A DNA stretch of 64,000 bases, taken from positions 633,575-697,574 of the forward strand of contig JAMPAC010000001.1 in the NCBI GenBank assembly GCA_023667395.1, in the 5' to 3' direction. Below the pieces are notes generated by a model. It was not told the DNA's origin and searched no databases. It saw only the letters and a program-made list of their open reading frames with translations. Within the stretch, counting starts at the first letter, position 1, and the number at the start of each line of letters is the position of its first letter. The stretch comes from Blautia sp. GTDB taxonomy: Bacteria; Bacillota; Clostridia; Lachnospirales; Lachnospiraceae. The translations under genes were made by a program, and so were the position numbers. Shown piece after piece: positions 17,321-25,132 of the stretch.

Positions 17321-17371
17321 TCACGGTTTATCAATAAGCGGATAACCGGTTTTCACTTCTGCCTGTTTCAT
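17321..17371 (-). pseudogene. Relic of a fourth ligase N-terminus
   Basis: The 17141-17426 gap contains a 16-codon frame, MKQAEVKTGYPLIDKP, preceded by AAAAGGGAAAAG. It matches the conserved start of the ligase at 17427 (TGYPSIDRPWLQYY). The stop replaces the expected Trp codon (TGG), and after it a single-base change of frame would read on as LKY. I read it as the start of a deleted paralogue. Nothing else in the gap is recognisable. Confidence 0.45.
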
Positions 17372-17426
17372 ACTTTTCCCTTTTCAATTGCCTGCTTTGA
17401 TACACCTAAATTCTAAATATCCCTGG

Positions 17427-19196
17427 TTATCCAACAGCAACTACCTCTTCTGCTTCCTTTTCCAACGCCTGATAATCGACCTTTCCGGCAGGGGTTAATG
17501 GCAGTTCCCGCATAAATTCATAGAACACAGGCCGCATATTTTCTGATAATCCATTACTGCACAATGTACGCAGTTCCTGTTCCAATAAGATATTATCAGC
17601 GTCCTCTTCTGCTGCCACATAAGCTTTTAAAACTTTATTTTTACCATGTGTAATACCAACCACGCAAGATTCACGCACCTTTTCATGTCCATTGATAATT
17701 TCTTCCACCTGCGCAGGTACGATCTTATATACAGCGCCATCTATGACTGTCATAATCATTCTTTTGATACGTCCCTGCAAGAAAAGGAACCCATCTTCGT
17801 CCATATATCCCATATCTCCAGTATGAATCCATACGCTGCCATCAGGATGTGTCTTAAACAGTTCTTTTGTTTCTAACTCGTTATTTTTATATCCAATCAT
17901 GGCAGATACACACTGCATACAAATTTCACCTGTTTCATTGTATCTGCATTCTCTCTGACCTTCATTGTCATAAACACAAATGACATTCTTTGCCAAAGGA
18001 ATACCAACACTTCCTATTTTATGTGCATTCTTAAACTCTACCACCGCAGTAGCGCATACCTCCGTCATGCCGTATCCCTTTTGTATCCTGGCAGGAGAAC
18101 CTGTAAAAGCCAGAAACTCATTCAAAGACTTTTCCAAAGGTATATTCATCCCATCGCCACCGACCCCAACTGTAAACAGTCTGGATAAATCCATTTTTTT
18201 CAGCTTCAAATTTTTTGCCATCGGCGCTATATAAGCCGGAATAGAACAACAATGATTAGGATGATACTTTTTAATATATTGCGGCCATTTCTCCGGATCA
18301 AATTTAGGAATCAATACGGTTTCCAGACCAAGGCAAAGTGGCATATGGATATTGATCAACGTTCCATAAACCACATAGGGAATCATCATACTCAAAAACA
18401 CTTCCCCCCGTTCATGGGGCATGGAGAGCATGTAATCCTGTGTTACTGCATTAAAACTACAATCACTTAACAAAACACTTTTGGGAACACCTGTAGTTCC
18501 ACCTGTATGTGCCAAATAACAGGCTGTATGCGCATCTTTTTTGCTGTAGTCCAATCCACTCTCTTTTCCTTGAGTAAGGAAATCTCTCCATGATAGAAAC
18601 AAATCATTTCCATGATGATCCGCTTTATAATTTCTCATTTTGACCACATATCCCATTTTTACAACTATAGGCATGTACTCGGCCAGAGAATATTCTATCA
18701 TCCGATGAACAGCGGTATTCTTCGCCGCATTTGACACTTTTTCTGCAAAGAGATCCATTGTGACAACAACCTTGGAGCCTGCGTCTGTAATATAGGATTC
18801 TATTTCTGCCTGGGACGCCAATACATTAACATAGTTCACTATTGCACCGATTTTGTTTAATCCGTAAAGGCAAAGCACAGAGGGAACGCATGAAAGCGTT
18901 ACAAGAGTCACAATATCTCCCGGCTTCACCCCCTGAGCAACAAACGCTTTAGCCGTCTCGTCTATATAATGAAATAATTCTCCATAAGTGATTTTGTTTC
19001 CAAAATAATTCAGGGCGATATTATCCCTTGATGTTTTGTTATGCTGATATAAATATTCCAATAGTGTGGTTTCAGGAACTAACGCGGAAACAGCTTCTTC
19101 GTTGTAGTATTGTAGCCATGGTCTATCAATGGATGGATAACCGGTCAATTTTTTCGCACTCTGTTCGTCAACAGCAATTTTTCTTGACATAATCAT
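17427..19196 (-). CDS. Adenylate-forming (AMP-binding) ligase 2
   Basis: A 589-residue ANL-superfamily ligase (acyl-CoA synthetase or stand-alone adenylation enzyme). Motifs: LAHTGGTTGVPKS (AMP/ATP loop, residues ~210-230), KGYGMTEV (A5), WIHTGDMGYMDEDG (A7), GRIKRMI (A8 hinge) and the catalytic lysine in TPAGKVDY near the C-terminus, so it should be active. Its N-terminus has a TGYPSIDRPW block shared with ligase 1. The ATG at 19196 overlaps the stop of the zinc mini-protein by 4 bases (coupled translation), with GAAAGGTAG upstream. There is no carrier-protein gene nearby, so acyl-CoA or direct transfer from acyl-AMP is more likely than an NRPS line (inference). Confidence 0.88.
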   Translation of the reverse strand: MIMSRKIAVDEQSAKKLTGYPSIDRPWLQYYNEEAVSALVPETTLLEYLYQHNKTSRDNIALNYFGNKITYGELFHYIDETAKAFVAQGVKPGDIVTLVTLSCVPSVLCLYGLNKIGAIVNYVNVLASQAEIESYITDAGSKVVVTMDLFAEKVSNAAKNTAVHRMIEYSLAEYMPIVVKMGYVVKMRNYKADHHGNDLFLSWRDFLTQGKESGLDYSKKDAHTACYLAHTGGTTGVPKSVLLSDCSFNAVTQDYMLSMPHERGEVFLSMMIPYVVYGTLINIHMPLCLGLETVLIPKFDPEKWPQYIKKYHPNHCCSIPAYIAPMAKNLKLKKMDLSRLFTVGVGGDGMNIPLEKSLNEFLAFTGSPARIQKGYGMTEVCATAVVEFKNAHKIGSVGIPLAKNVICVYDNEGQRECRYNETGEICMQCVSAMIGYKNNELETKELFKTHPDGSVWIHTGDMGYMDEDGFLFLQGRIKRMIMTVIDGAVYKIVPAQVEEIINGHEKVRESCVVGITHGKNKVLKAYVAAEEDADNILLEQELRTLCSNGLSENMRPVFYEFMRELPLTPAGKVDYQALEKEAEEVVAVG

Positions 19197-19363
19197 CTGC
19201 CATCTTCTACCTTTCCGGTTCCGCCGCAGGCCGTACACTCCACTACTTTATCTCCCTGGCAATAATAACAAGTAGACTTCTTCTTATCATCCATAGTCCC
19301 ATAACCACCACATCTCGGACATTTTATCTTGCCTTTACCGTTACAACAGTTGCAGTCTCGCAT
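19193..19363 (-). CDS. DnaJ-type zinc-finger mini-protein (56 aa)
   Basis: A 56-residue protein made almost entirely of four CxxCxG-type knuckles: CNCCNGKGK, CPRCGGYG, CYYCQGDK and CTACGGTG. This is the pattern of the DnaJ cysteine-rich zinc domain, here free of J- and substrate-binding domains. It probably binds two Zn ions and may hold a peptide or partner enzyme. The start is ATG 19363 after AAAAAGGGGAAAAG; an upstream start at 19510 would overlap the peptide gene and has no ribosome site. Its stop overlaps the next ligase's ATG. It is unusual to find such a protein in a peptide-modification locus; a chaperone role for the precursor is a guess. Confidence 0.8.
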   Translation of the reverse strand: MRDCNCCNGKGKIKCPRCGGYGTMDDKKKSTCYYCQGDKVVECTACGGTGKVEDGR

Positions 19364-19442
19364 TTCTCTACTTTTCCCCTTTTTATAGTAATTATAGCAA
19401 ATCTCTATTTCGTCATAGCATATACGAAAATGACATACGGAA

Positions 19443-19480
19443 CTGCCGCACAAAGAAACATGTCTTCCTTTGTGCGACAG
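19443..19480 (-). promoter_or_regulatory. Hairpin between peptide gene and downstream genes
   Basis: CTGCCGCACAAAG (19443-19455) and CTTTGTGCGACAG (19468-19480) form a 13-bp stem with one mismatch and a 12-nt loop, just after the stop of the 43-residue peptide. No U tract follows, so it may be an mRNA processing or stabilising element rather than a full terminator. A TGCTATAAT extended -10 box lies further on (plus-strand 19391-19399) and may serve as an internal promoter. Confidence 0.6.
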
Positions 19481-19490
19481 CCTCATCTTT

Positions 19491-19622
19491 CTAGCGGTTT
19501 TTTTGACCACACGGCAAATCCCTCTCGTTACATGGCTTACTTGAATTTGCAGTCAATTCTTCTGACTTTACCGCATTTACATAAGTCAAATGGCTAGTTT
19601 TCTTTCTGGTAATTACTTTCAT
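19491..19622 (-). CDS. Candidate RiPP precursor peptide (43 aa)
   Basis: A short gene with an excellent ribosome site (GGGAGGTGAAAAGG directly before ATG 19622). It overlaps the last 29 bases of the radical SAM gene in another frame. The product starts MKVITRKKTSHLTYVNAVKS, a basic leader-like part. It then has a polar stretch (EELTANSSKP) and ends CNERDLPCGQKNR. The two Cys are each followed three residues later by Asp or Asn (C-x3-D and C-x3-N). That spacing is the one used for thioether cross-links in freyrasin-type ranthipeptides, where a radical SAM/SPASM enzyme joins Cys sulfur to Asp. Size, position and overlap make it the likely substrate of the adjacent enzyme. No proteolytic GG motif is seen. 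Confidence 0.72.
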   Translation of the reverse strand: MKVITRKKTSHLTYVNAVKSEELTANSSKPCNERDLPCGQKNR

Positions 19623-20898
19623 CCTTTTCACCTCCCATCTTCTTTTGGCAATATTTTTTGTACATATATTTCACAGCTTTACAAGCGTGAATATCATGTT
19701 TGATATATTCGTAAACGCATCCACCATAACAAACCGGAATATATGGACAGCTTTCACACTCTGGCTCTGTAAACGGATCTCTCCCCAAATATTTTGCAGT
19801 AACCACAGCGTTACAAATTTCACCGGAAACATGCCCAATAGAATATCTACTGTCACATATATCATTCAAACATTTGTATAAATGACCATCTGGTGCAATC
19901 AAATACGAATATGCATGCTCGGCGGCACAATTATTGATACTTGGCTGAATATATATATCTAATTTTCTTTTCTGGTTCTCATACTTATCTCTAAATATCT
20001 CATTGTAAAATTCACAAAGTTCCAAATATGTATAACAACAAGACTGTTGATCTATACTTTGATTTTTCTCTACTGTAACAATTGCTGGATAACAATCAAT
20101 ATTTCTCTTTTTTGCAAAAACATCATATACATCTTTATATTCGTTTATGTTTGTCTTATCCAAATTAACCCTTACGGATACACTAATATCATTTTCAGCC
20201 AAGAGAAATATTGCATTTTTTATCTTTTTATATGTTCCTTTTCCACTTATCAACTTCCGCCTAATATCGTGCGTTTTTTCCATACCATCAATTGTTATTT
20301 GAGCCACTCTAATCAGGCATTGCTTTAAATCAACCACCATTTCATCATCTATGAGATACCCATTGGTAATAATAGAAGCATGGTACTTAATTCCTTTTTC
20401 ATTGCAAAATGCGATTATTTCCACAGACAGCTTTTTTATAATATCCATCTGTAAAAGCGGTTCGCCGCCATACCAACATATATTTAATTCGGATATTTGA
20501 TTATCTGTTAGTAAACTCTCCAAAAAATGTAACACTTGATTCTGTGTTTTTTCACTCATATATTCATTATTTTTATTTTCATAGCAGTATACGCATTCAA
20601 AATTGCAGCTAAGAGAAGGTGCTATTGTAATGGTTGCTTTCTTATTTGTATATTTGCAAGAATTATAAGCATTTCTAAGGAGCTGCATTTCGTCTAACTC
20701 AAAATCAACAATAATACCATTATCTTCAAGGATGGTAAGTTCATCTTTATCAAATTCCGTAATTTTTGCATTTTTTACTCCAAGAATCTCCTTTTTTGTA
20801 ACCTGAATCTGACATCCGGTTAATGTATTTGCTATATAGGAATAATTTTCTTCATCATAAATATTATATCTAGAAGGTTTCATTGCATGAATTTCCAT
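19594..20898 (-). CDS. Radical SAM/SPASM peptide maturase
   Basis: A 434-residue radical SAM enzyme with a SPASM-type C-terminus, the architecture of peptide-modifying enzymes (sactipeptide and ranthipeptide synthases, PqqE and relatives). The N-terminal ~95 residues (SRYNIYDEENYSYIANTLTG onward) look like the usual leader-binding/accessory region. The SAM cluster motif is CNFECVYCYE near residue 105, followed by the GGEPLL motif. The SPASM cysteines are CESCPYIPVCYGGC plus further Cys before and after it. ATG 20898 has GAGGAG 12 bases upstream; ATG 20943, 3 bases after the ligase 1 stop, is possible but has no ribosome site. It overlaps the 43-residue peptide gene and is very probably its maturase. 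Confidence 0.9.
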   Translation of the reverse strand: MEIHAMKPSRYNIYDEENYSYIANTLTGCQIQVTKKEILGVKNAKITEFDKDELTILEDNGIIVDFELDEMQLLRNAYNSCKYTNKKATITIAPSLSCNFECVYCYENKNNEYMSEKTQNQVLHFLESLLTDNQISELNICWYGGEPLLQMDIIKKLSVEIIAFCNEKGIKYHASIITNGYLIDDEMVVDLKQCLIRVAQITIDGMEKTHDIRRKLISGKGTYKKIKNAIFLLAENDISVSVRVNLDKTNINEYKDVYDVFAKKRNIDCYPAIVTVEKNQSIDQQSCCYTYLELCEFYNEIFRDKYENQKRKLDIYIQPSINNCAAEHAYSYLIAPDGHLYKCLNDICDSRYSIGHVSGEICNAVVTAKYLGRDPFTEPECESCPYIPVCYGGCVYEYIKHDIHACKAVKYMYKKYCQKKMGGEKDESNYQKEN

Positions 20899-20946
20899 AA
20901 AGTATTTTATCTCCTCAAAAACTTTTATCTCTGCTATGCACATATA

Positions 20947-22791
20947 TTATAATATAACGTTGCTTTTATCTATTGTTGCTTCCACATCTATTTTCCCTTC
21001 ATTTGTACGGACAATTTTCGTAACCAAATGATAATCCTGCCTTTCCCTTGGTCTGTCACGCAATGGCAGCTTATGTTTACACAAATTTTCTATTTCCTTT
21101 AAATACTTTCTCTGATTCATGTATTTTGGCTTTAATTCAATAAACGCAGTTGGCCATAAACCACTTTCTAATATTGGATCCTTTACTCCCGTTACAAGAC
21201 ACTCTTTTACAGCTTTATGAGTTCTAATGACAGCACTAATTTCTGAAGGGAACACATTATGGCCATCTGGTCGCACTATCATCTCCTTTTTTCTGTTTAA
21301 TATGGTAAAAACACCATTAATATCTATGTACCCCAGATCGCCGCTCTTTCCCCATTTTTTTCCTTCGGAATCTGTATAAAAGAATTGACTGGTGGCTTCT
21401 TTATTCTTAACGTATCCTTTCATTGCCTGTTCAGAAGAAATATGGATTTCTCCTACCTCGTAATATCCGAGTTCATTATCATTTTCATCTACAATCTTTG
21501 CATCAACCTTTGGCAGCGGAATCCCATATGCTCCTAGATATTTCGTATTTTCATAAGGAGTATAAAAAGCACATGATGAATATTCTGCCATTCCCCCACC
21601 CTTGCTAATGGTGGCTGTTCCCTTATGCTCCTTTATCCATCTATTAAAAGCCATTTCAAAATCTGCGCTGGTCTTATCTCCGCCCACAATTATATTGTTA
21701 ATAAATGAAAGGTTTGTATTTTCATCTACATATCTACTTTTCATCAATATCTGCAGAAAACTTGGGACACATACAATGTTGTTCGGTTTATACTGCATAA
21801 TCAGCTTTGGAAAATCCGCAGGGACAAAATTAGGAATAAGGATTGATTCCAAACCACTACATAACGCATTATGTATCCCGCAAATCATACCATATGAAAT
21901 AAACGGAGGCATAATTCCCAGTATCGTTTCTCCTGCACTACACTCAATCAGATCCTTTAATTGCTCTACTACCAAATTAATAGACGCTGCGCTCAGTTCC
22001 AAGCCTTTAGGGATTCCGGTTGTCCCGCTGGTATACTCTACTATTCCTGTCCTGTCAGGTACATATGGCGGAATTTTTAATGTATAACCACTCATATCGT
22101 TTTTCCAAAATTGTTCTGAACTGATAATATGAGTTTCTTTTTGCACCAAATTAAAAAATATCTCCTTACTCTTTTCAGGCAACATTTTCATGCAATACAC
22201 AAAATGCTCTTTCCGTTTTTCTTCCTTTTTGAACGTCTGTAACGGCGAAATATTTAACATCAGTGTTCCTGGCTGTCCCTTAATTGCCTTTCGCATTTTC
22301 TTAGCATATAGCCCCGTGACGCCCACCACTGGAGATTGCACCATTTCAAGATAATATTTCATTCTTTCTATGTTTACACGCGGATCGATCAAAGCAGCAA
22401 CGGCTCCAATCTTATCAAGAGCATAAATCATGTAAATTGTTTCCGGTGTTGTTGGCATTGCCAGATTAACATAATCTCCCTTTTTTACCCCTCTCATCTG
22501 AAAGCGCTTCGCCGTATCCTCTATATGCCAGAACAATTCCCTATAAGAAATTCTTTTTCCAAAATAATTAAGCGCAATCAGATCAAGCCGCATACTATTC
22601 CTCTGATATAGATAATCGCTCATACTCATCTGTGGAATTTTTTTATCCATCTGCTCTTTACAATAATACTTTTGCCATACTCTATCTTTAGAAGGAATAC
22701 CTGATAACCCTAACTTTTTCAGTTGTAATGCCAATGTACTTTTTGCTATTTCCAGTTCGCTAAATGTCTGAGGGGTAGTTGATAACACCAT
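20947..22791 (-). CDS. Adenylate-forming (AMP-binding) ligase 1
   Basis: First gene of the operon: a 614-residue ANL-superfamily ligase. Visible motifs: VEYTSGTTGIPKGLEL (AMP loop, about residue 260), SKGGGMAEYSS (A5 position), GKSGDLGYIDINGV (A7), NRKKEMI (A8) and TNEGKID near the C-terminus with the catalytic lysine. The N-terminal SGIPSKDRVWQKYY block and the IALNYFGKRISYRELF block are shared with ligase 2, so the two are paralogues, yet they differ enough to use different acids. GGAAAGGTG precedes the ATG. A promoter and a palindrome lie upstream; the XRE gene is divergent. The substrate is unknown. Confidence 0.88.
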   Translation of the reverse strand: MVLSTTPQTFSELEIAKSTLALQLKKLGLSGIPSKDRVWQKYYCKEQMDKKIPQMSMSDYLYQRNSMRLDLIALNYFGKRISYRELFWHIEDTAKRFQMRGVKKGDYVNLAMPTTPETIYMIYALDKIGAVAALIDPRVNIERMKYYLEMVQSPVVGVTGLYAKKMRKAIKGQPGTLMLNISPLQTFKKEEKRKEHFVYCMKMLPEKSKEIFFNLVQKETHIISSEQFWKNDMSGYTLKIPPYVPDRTGIVEYTSGTTGIPKGLELSAASINLVVEQLKDLIECSAGETILGIMPPFISYGMICGIHNALCSGLESILIPNFVPADFPKLIMQYKPNNIVCVPSFLQILMKSRYVDENTNLSFINNIIVGGDKTSADFEMAFNRWIKEHKGTATISKGGGMAEYSSCAFYTPYENTKYLGAYGIPLPKVDAKIVDENDNELGYYEVGEIHISSEQAMKGYVKNKEATSQFFYTDSEGKKWGKSGDLGYIDINGVFTILNRKKEMIVRPDGHNVFPSEISAVIRTHKAVKECLVTGVKDPILESGLWPTAFIELKPKYMNQRKYLKEIENLCKHKLPLRDRPRERQDYHLVTKIVRTNEGKIDVEATIDKSNVIL

Positions 22792-22830
22792 ATGCCCGCA
22801 CCTTTCCGCATAATCTTATGTTTTTATTCA

Positions 22831-22856
22831 ATAATTTGATATATTTATCAAATTAT
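22831..22856. promoter_or_regulatory. 26-bp palindrome in leader of ligase operon
   Basis: ATAATTTGATA-TATT-TATCAAATTAT: perfect 11-bp arms with a 4-base centre, 40 bp before the first gene of the operon. It is a probable binding site of the divergently encoded XRE protein, or of another dimeric regulator. Confidence 0.55.
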
Positions 22857-22953
22857 GCCTTTCAGTCACATGGTATTGCCCCCTGCAACATTCGCCAAGC
22901 CAATTCCATTGGACACCACTCATGGGAATAAATATCTTCTCCAGACAAATATT

Positions 22954-22982
22954 AATATACCAAAGTATTTTTATGGTGTCAA
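22954..22982 (-). promoter_or_regulatory. Consensus promoter of the ligase/radical SAM operon
   Basis: Minus strand: perfect TTGACA (22977-22982), 17-bp spacer, TATATT (22954-22959). The transcript would begin near 22947 and carry a leader of about 155 nt. Such a strong promoter implies that a repressor normally controls it. Confidence 0.7.
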
Positions 22983-23037
22983 TTATTTTTGTACAATAGT
23001 ATGTTAATAATTGTCATTACTTATATAGGAGCACACC

Positions 23038-23325
23038 ATGGCATTGAATGAAAATATAAAGCAACTGCGACTGGCGAGAAATTTATCACAGGTCGATCTG
23101 GCCAAAGCCCTTGGCGTAACCAAACAAAGCGTTTCCAATTGGGAAAATGACAACATCCTGCCTTCCATCGATATGCTGATCCGCCTGTCCGGATTTTTCT
23201 CCGTTTCCACGGATGCCCTTTTGGGATTGGATACACGCAAATATATAGAAGTCACTGGACTAACCGATATCCAGCTGGCACACATTACATCCATTATCAA
23301 TGACATACGCGGAGAAACCCCTTGA
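23038..23325 (+). CDS. XRE-family transcriptional regulator
   Basis: A 95-residue helix-turn-helix protein. The HTH is LSQVDLAKALGVTKQSVSNWEND (residues ~17-39), followed by PSIDMLIRLSGFFSVSTDALLG, the usual dimer-stabilising helix of SinR/Cro-like repressors, and a short C-terminal extension. ATAGGAG precedes the ATG at 23038. It is transcribed away from the ligase operon and shares its intergenic region, so it is the best candidate regulator of that operon. After its stop, 190 bp up to 23516 hold only a terminator for the opposite strand. Confidence 0.85.
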   Translation: MALNENIKQLRLARNLSQVDLAKALGVTKQSVSNWENDNILPSIDMLIRLSGFFSVSTDALLGLDTRKYIEVTGLTDIQLAHITSIINDIRGETP

Positions 23326-23450
23326 GGGAGTGCTGATCAAACCCGCACGGTTGCCAATCTTATCATTCCGGTGTATATTGCGGGAATGAAACTATTTATC
23401 ACAGTCCGCAAATATAAAGTCAGGCAGAAATTGTTTTTTTCATCAAAAAA

Positions 23451-23484
23451 GACCATTTTATCAAAAATTTTCAATAAAATGGTC
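23451..23484 (-). terminator. Intrinsic terminator for the minus strand
   Basis: GACCATTTTAT (23451-23461) and ATAAAATGGTC (23474-23484) form the stem. On the minus strand it is followed by TTTTTTG. It ends transcription from the broken Rpn gene. A second outer pair AAGTCAG/CTGACTT (23417-23423, 23492-23498) extends the fold. Confidence 0.75.
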
Positions 23485-23516
23485 TACGACTCTGACTTAT
23501 GAAATTGTGGGACATT

Positions 23517-24539
23517 TTATGCTAAGGCTACCCTCAATACCTCTGTATCAAAAATTTCCTGCGTCTCCTCTGTTGAAATTTTTAATCCATATTCAATGAC
23601 CTGAATTGCTGTGTCCTTATTTCTTGTTCCTCTATAAATACTTCCCGCTATCTCAATCGTTTTATTTTTCTCAAGTTCATCTAAAAACTCGCTCATGCTG
23701 ATCACCCTCGCCTTTCATCTCTTTTTTGATAACTTCATTCCTGATGTTTCGATAACGCTCATCTTTTGTATAAGCATAAATCATATCCAATGCGTCCACC
23801 GGGTACTTTAATTTTCTAAAATCATGCTTCTTATCAATTTTACCCTCGGAAAGCACCGTCACCACATCCCTAAAATCACTGGTAAATCTACTTTTGGTTG
23901 CCTCGTCCAGATACAGTATATCAAATATCTCCACATCATAATCTTTCATGTGATCCGTAATCTCTGTGATACCAAAGCCATTTTTCGAATGGCTTGCTTG
24001 CACAAGTTCTTTTAGTGACCTCGCTTTATTCCACCTTGTCCGGGAAAAGTTCAGGATAATTGTAATCACTGGCACAAGCCTGAAATCTCCAAGTTTCTCA
24101 ATGTCCGCCTGTACCCACTTTACTAACTCTGCACTTCCAATTTCCTGTGCATCCTTCAGCAGCCGATACAAGTTTCTCTTTTTGTTATTATACTCGTCAA
24201 GCTGGCGCTTATACACGGTATAATCATACCCCATTACACGGACAGGAATTGTCGGATCAACCATGGTCTGGTTGCCGATCCCAAACTCCGCTATCTCAAA
24301 GAGATGGGCTTTGCCCTCTCTTTATAATTTGCCTCGTCATCCTCTCCATACTCCTTTAGCAGGTCACACTCCATAGAGTGGAGATTGCCGTCAAAATCCT
24401 CATACGCTGATTCGGGTATCACATCTTTTAATCTGTTTTCATCAATGTAAGGCTTCTCAAATATCAAACCGTTTATAACGTCCGAAAACACGTCGTTATG
24501 GTATAGCATCACTTTTGCTGAAATATCCTGCTCCGCCAA
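23517..24539 (-). pseudogene. Frameshifted Rpn-family nuclease gene
   Basis: Three overlapping frames together look like one Rpn/PD-(D/E)XK 'putative transposase'. The N-terminal piece starts with TTG at 24539 after AGGAGGTG (AEQDISAKVMLYHNDVFSD) and stops at 24291. The middle piece continues as FEIAEFGIGNQTMVDPTIPVRVMGYD (upstream of 24264), holding the nuclease core, down to 23677. The last piece (MSEFLDELEKNKTIEIAG) runs 23705-23517. A one-base change near 24310 would join the first two. The last join may be a second frameshift or a genuinely separate small gene. The protein is probably inactive. It differs in subfamily from the intact Rpn gene at 1092. Confidence 0.75.
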
Positions 24540-24726
24540 GCGGTATCACCTCCTCGTTGTTTTTAAGAATATTATACCGAGGATCCCCCCCCGTTTTTTC
24601 AATCATAATCTGTTTTCCGTTACTTGTATTCTTCCCTGCTCCATCGCTTTGTATATCAAGGTATATTACAATCACATAATTATAAAATGCAGACATGCGA
24701 GCAACTCTATACATCCAAAAATGTGT

Positions 24727-24802
24727 ACTTAAAATAAGTCCATTTAGCATATTGTACCACTACTCGGTCTTAAAATGTACTTATATTAAGTTCAAATGGA
24801 CT
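24727..24802. promoter_or_regulatory. Paired ACTTA-N3-TAAGT sites and inverted repeat
   Basis: Two near-identical 16-bp segments each contain a palindrome ACTTA-N3-TAAGT (24727-24739 and 24779-24791, 52 bp apart). An inverted pair AGTCCATTT/AAATGGACT (24737-24745, 24794-24802) overlaps them. The half-site ACTTA also forms the core of the 40-bp palindrome at 25801. The rest of the 24540-24861 gap shows no gene I can support. Confidence 0.4.
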
Positions 24803-24861
24803 GATAAGGAAAGAATTGCAATGGAACGCTGAAATAGCAAATAAGAGAAAGACCTTCCGTC

Positions 24862-24891
24862 AAAAAGTCCTGCCATCCGGCAGGACTTTTT
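24862..24891. terminator. Bidirectional intrinsic terminator
   Basis: AAAAAGTCCTGCC-ATCC-GGCAGGACTTTTT: perfect 13-bp stem with A and T runs on both sides. It ends the XRE operon read from the right. Confidence 0.9.
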
Positions 24892-24903
24892 GCATGAACC
24901 ATT

Positions 24904-25119
24904 TCAAACATCATTGTCATCTGTCAGCACTTCCGCTAATCCATCTGCTAAATTTTGTGCCGTGACTTTTCCCATGGCTAGTTTGATCACTTCTTCAACC
25001 TTTACACTCGTTGCATTCCCCTCTGCGTCAAACTCAGGAACCTGCTGAATAAAGGTAATAATCAGTTCTTCTTTTTCCTGATCCCTGGCACATGTAAATC
25101 CGTTTGTAAACTGTAACAT
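24904..25119 (-). CDS. Hypothetical 71-aa protein
   Basis: A small acidic protein starting MLQFTNGFTCARDQEK, with beta-strand-like LIITFIQQVPEF and a C-terminal helix AQNLADGLAEVL. I recognise no family. It follows the XRE gene after 13 bases and is closed by a strong terminator, so it is the last gene of a three-gene operon (25788 to 24904). The pairing with a regulator hints at a toxin-antitoxin-like or stress-response unit, but no motif proves it. Confidence 0.65.
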   Translation of the reverse strand: MLQFTNGFTCARDQEKEELIITFIQQVPEFDAEGNATSVKVEEVIKLAMGKVTAQNLADGLAEVLTDDNDV

Positions 25120-25132
25120 TCCTGTTCCTCCG

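Noticed and set aside
12795-19196. Reading the ligases as a nonribosomal peptide synthetase line
   Set aside because: No condensation, carrier-protein or thioesterase domain is present in or between the genes.
19193-19510. Longer version of the zinc mini-protein starting at 19510
   Set aside because: The extra 49 residues overlap the peptide gene and hairpin, have no ribosome site and no similarity; ATG 19363 is better supported.
24496-24750. 84-codon minus-strand frame before the broken Rpn gene
   Set aside because: It runs through the Rpn ribosome site and the repeat-rich gap, and its sequence is not protein-like.
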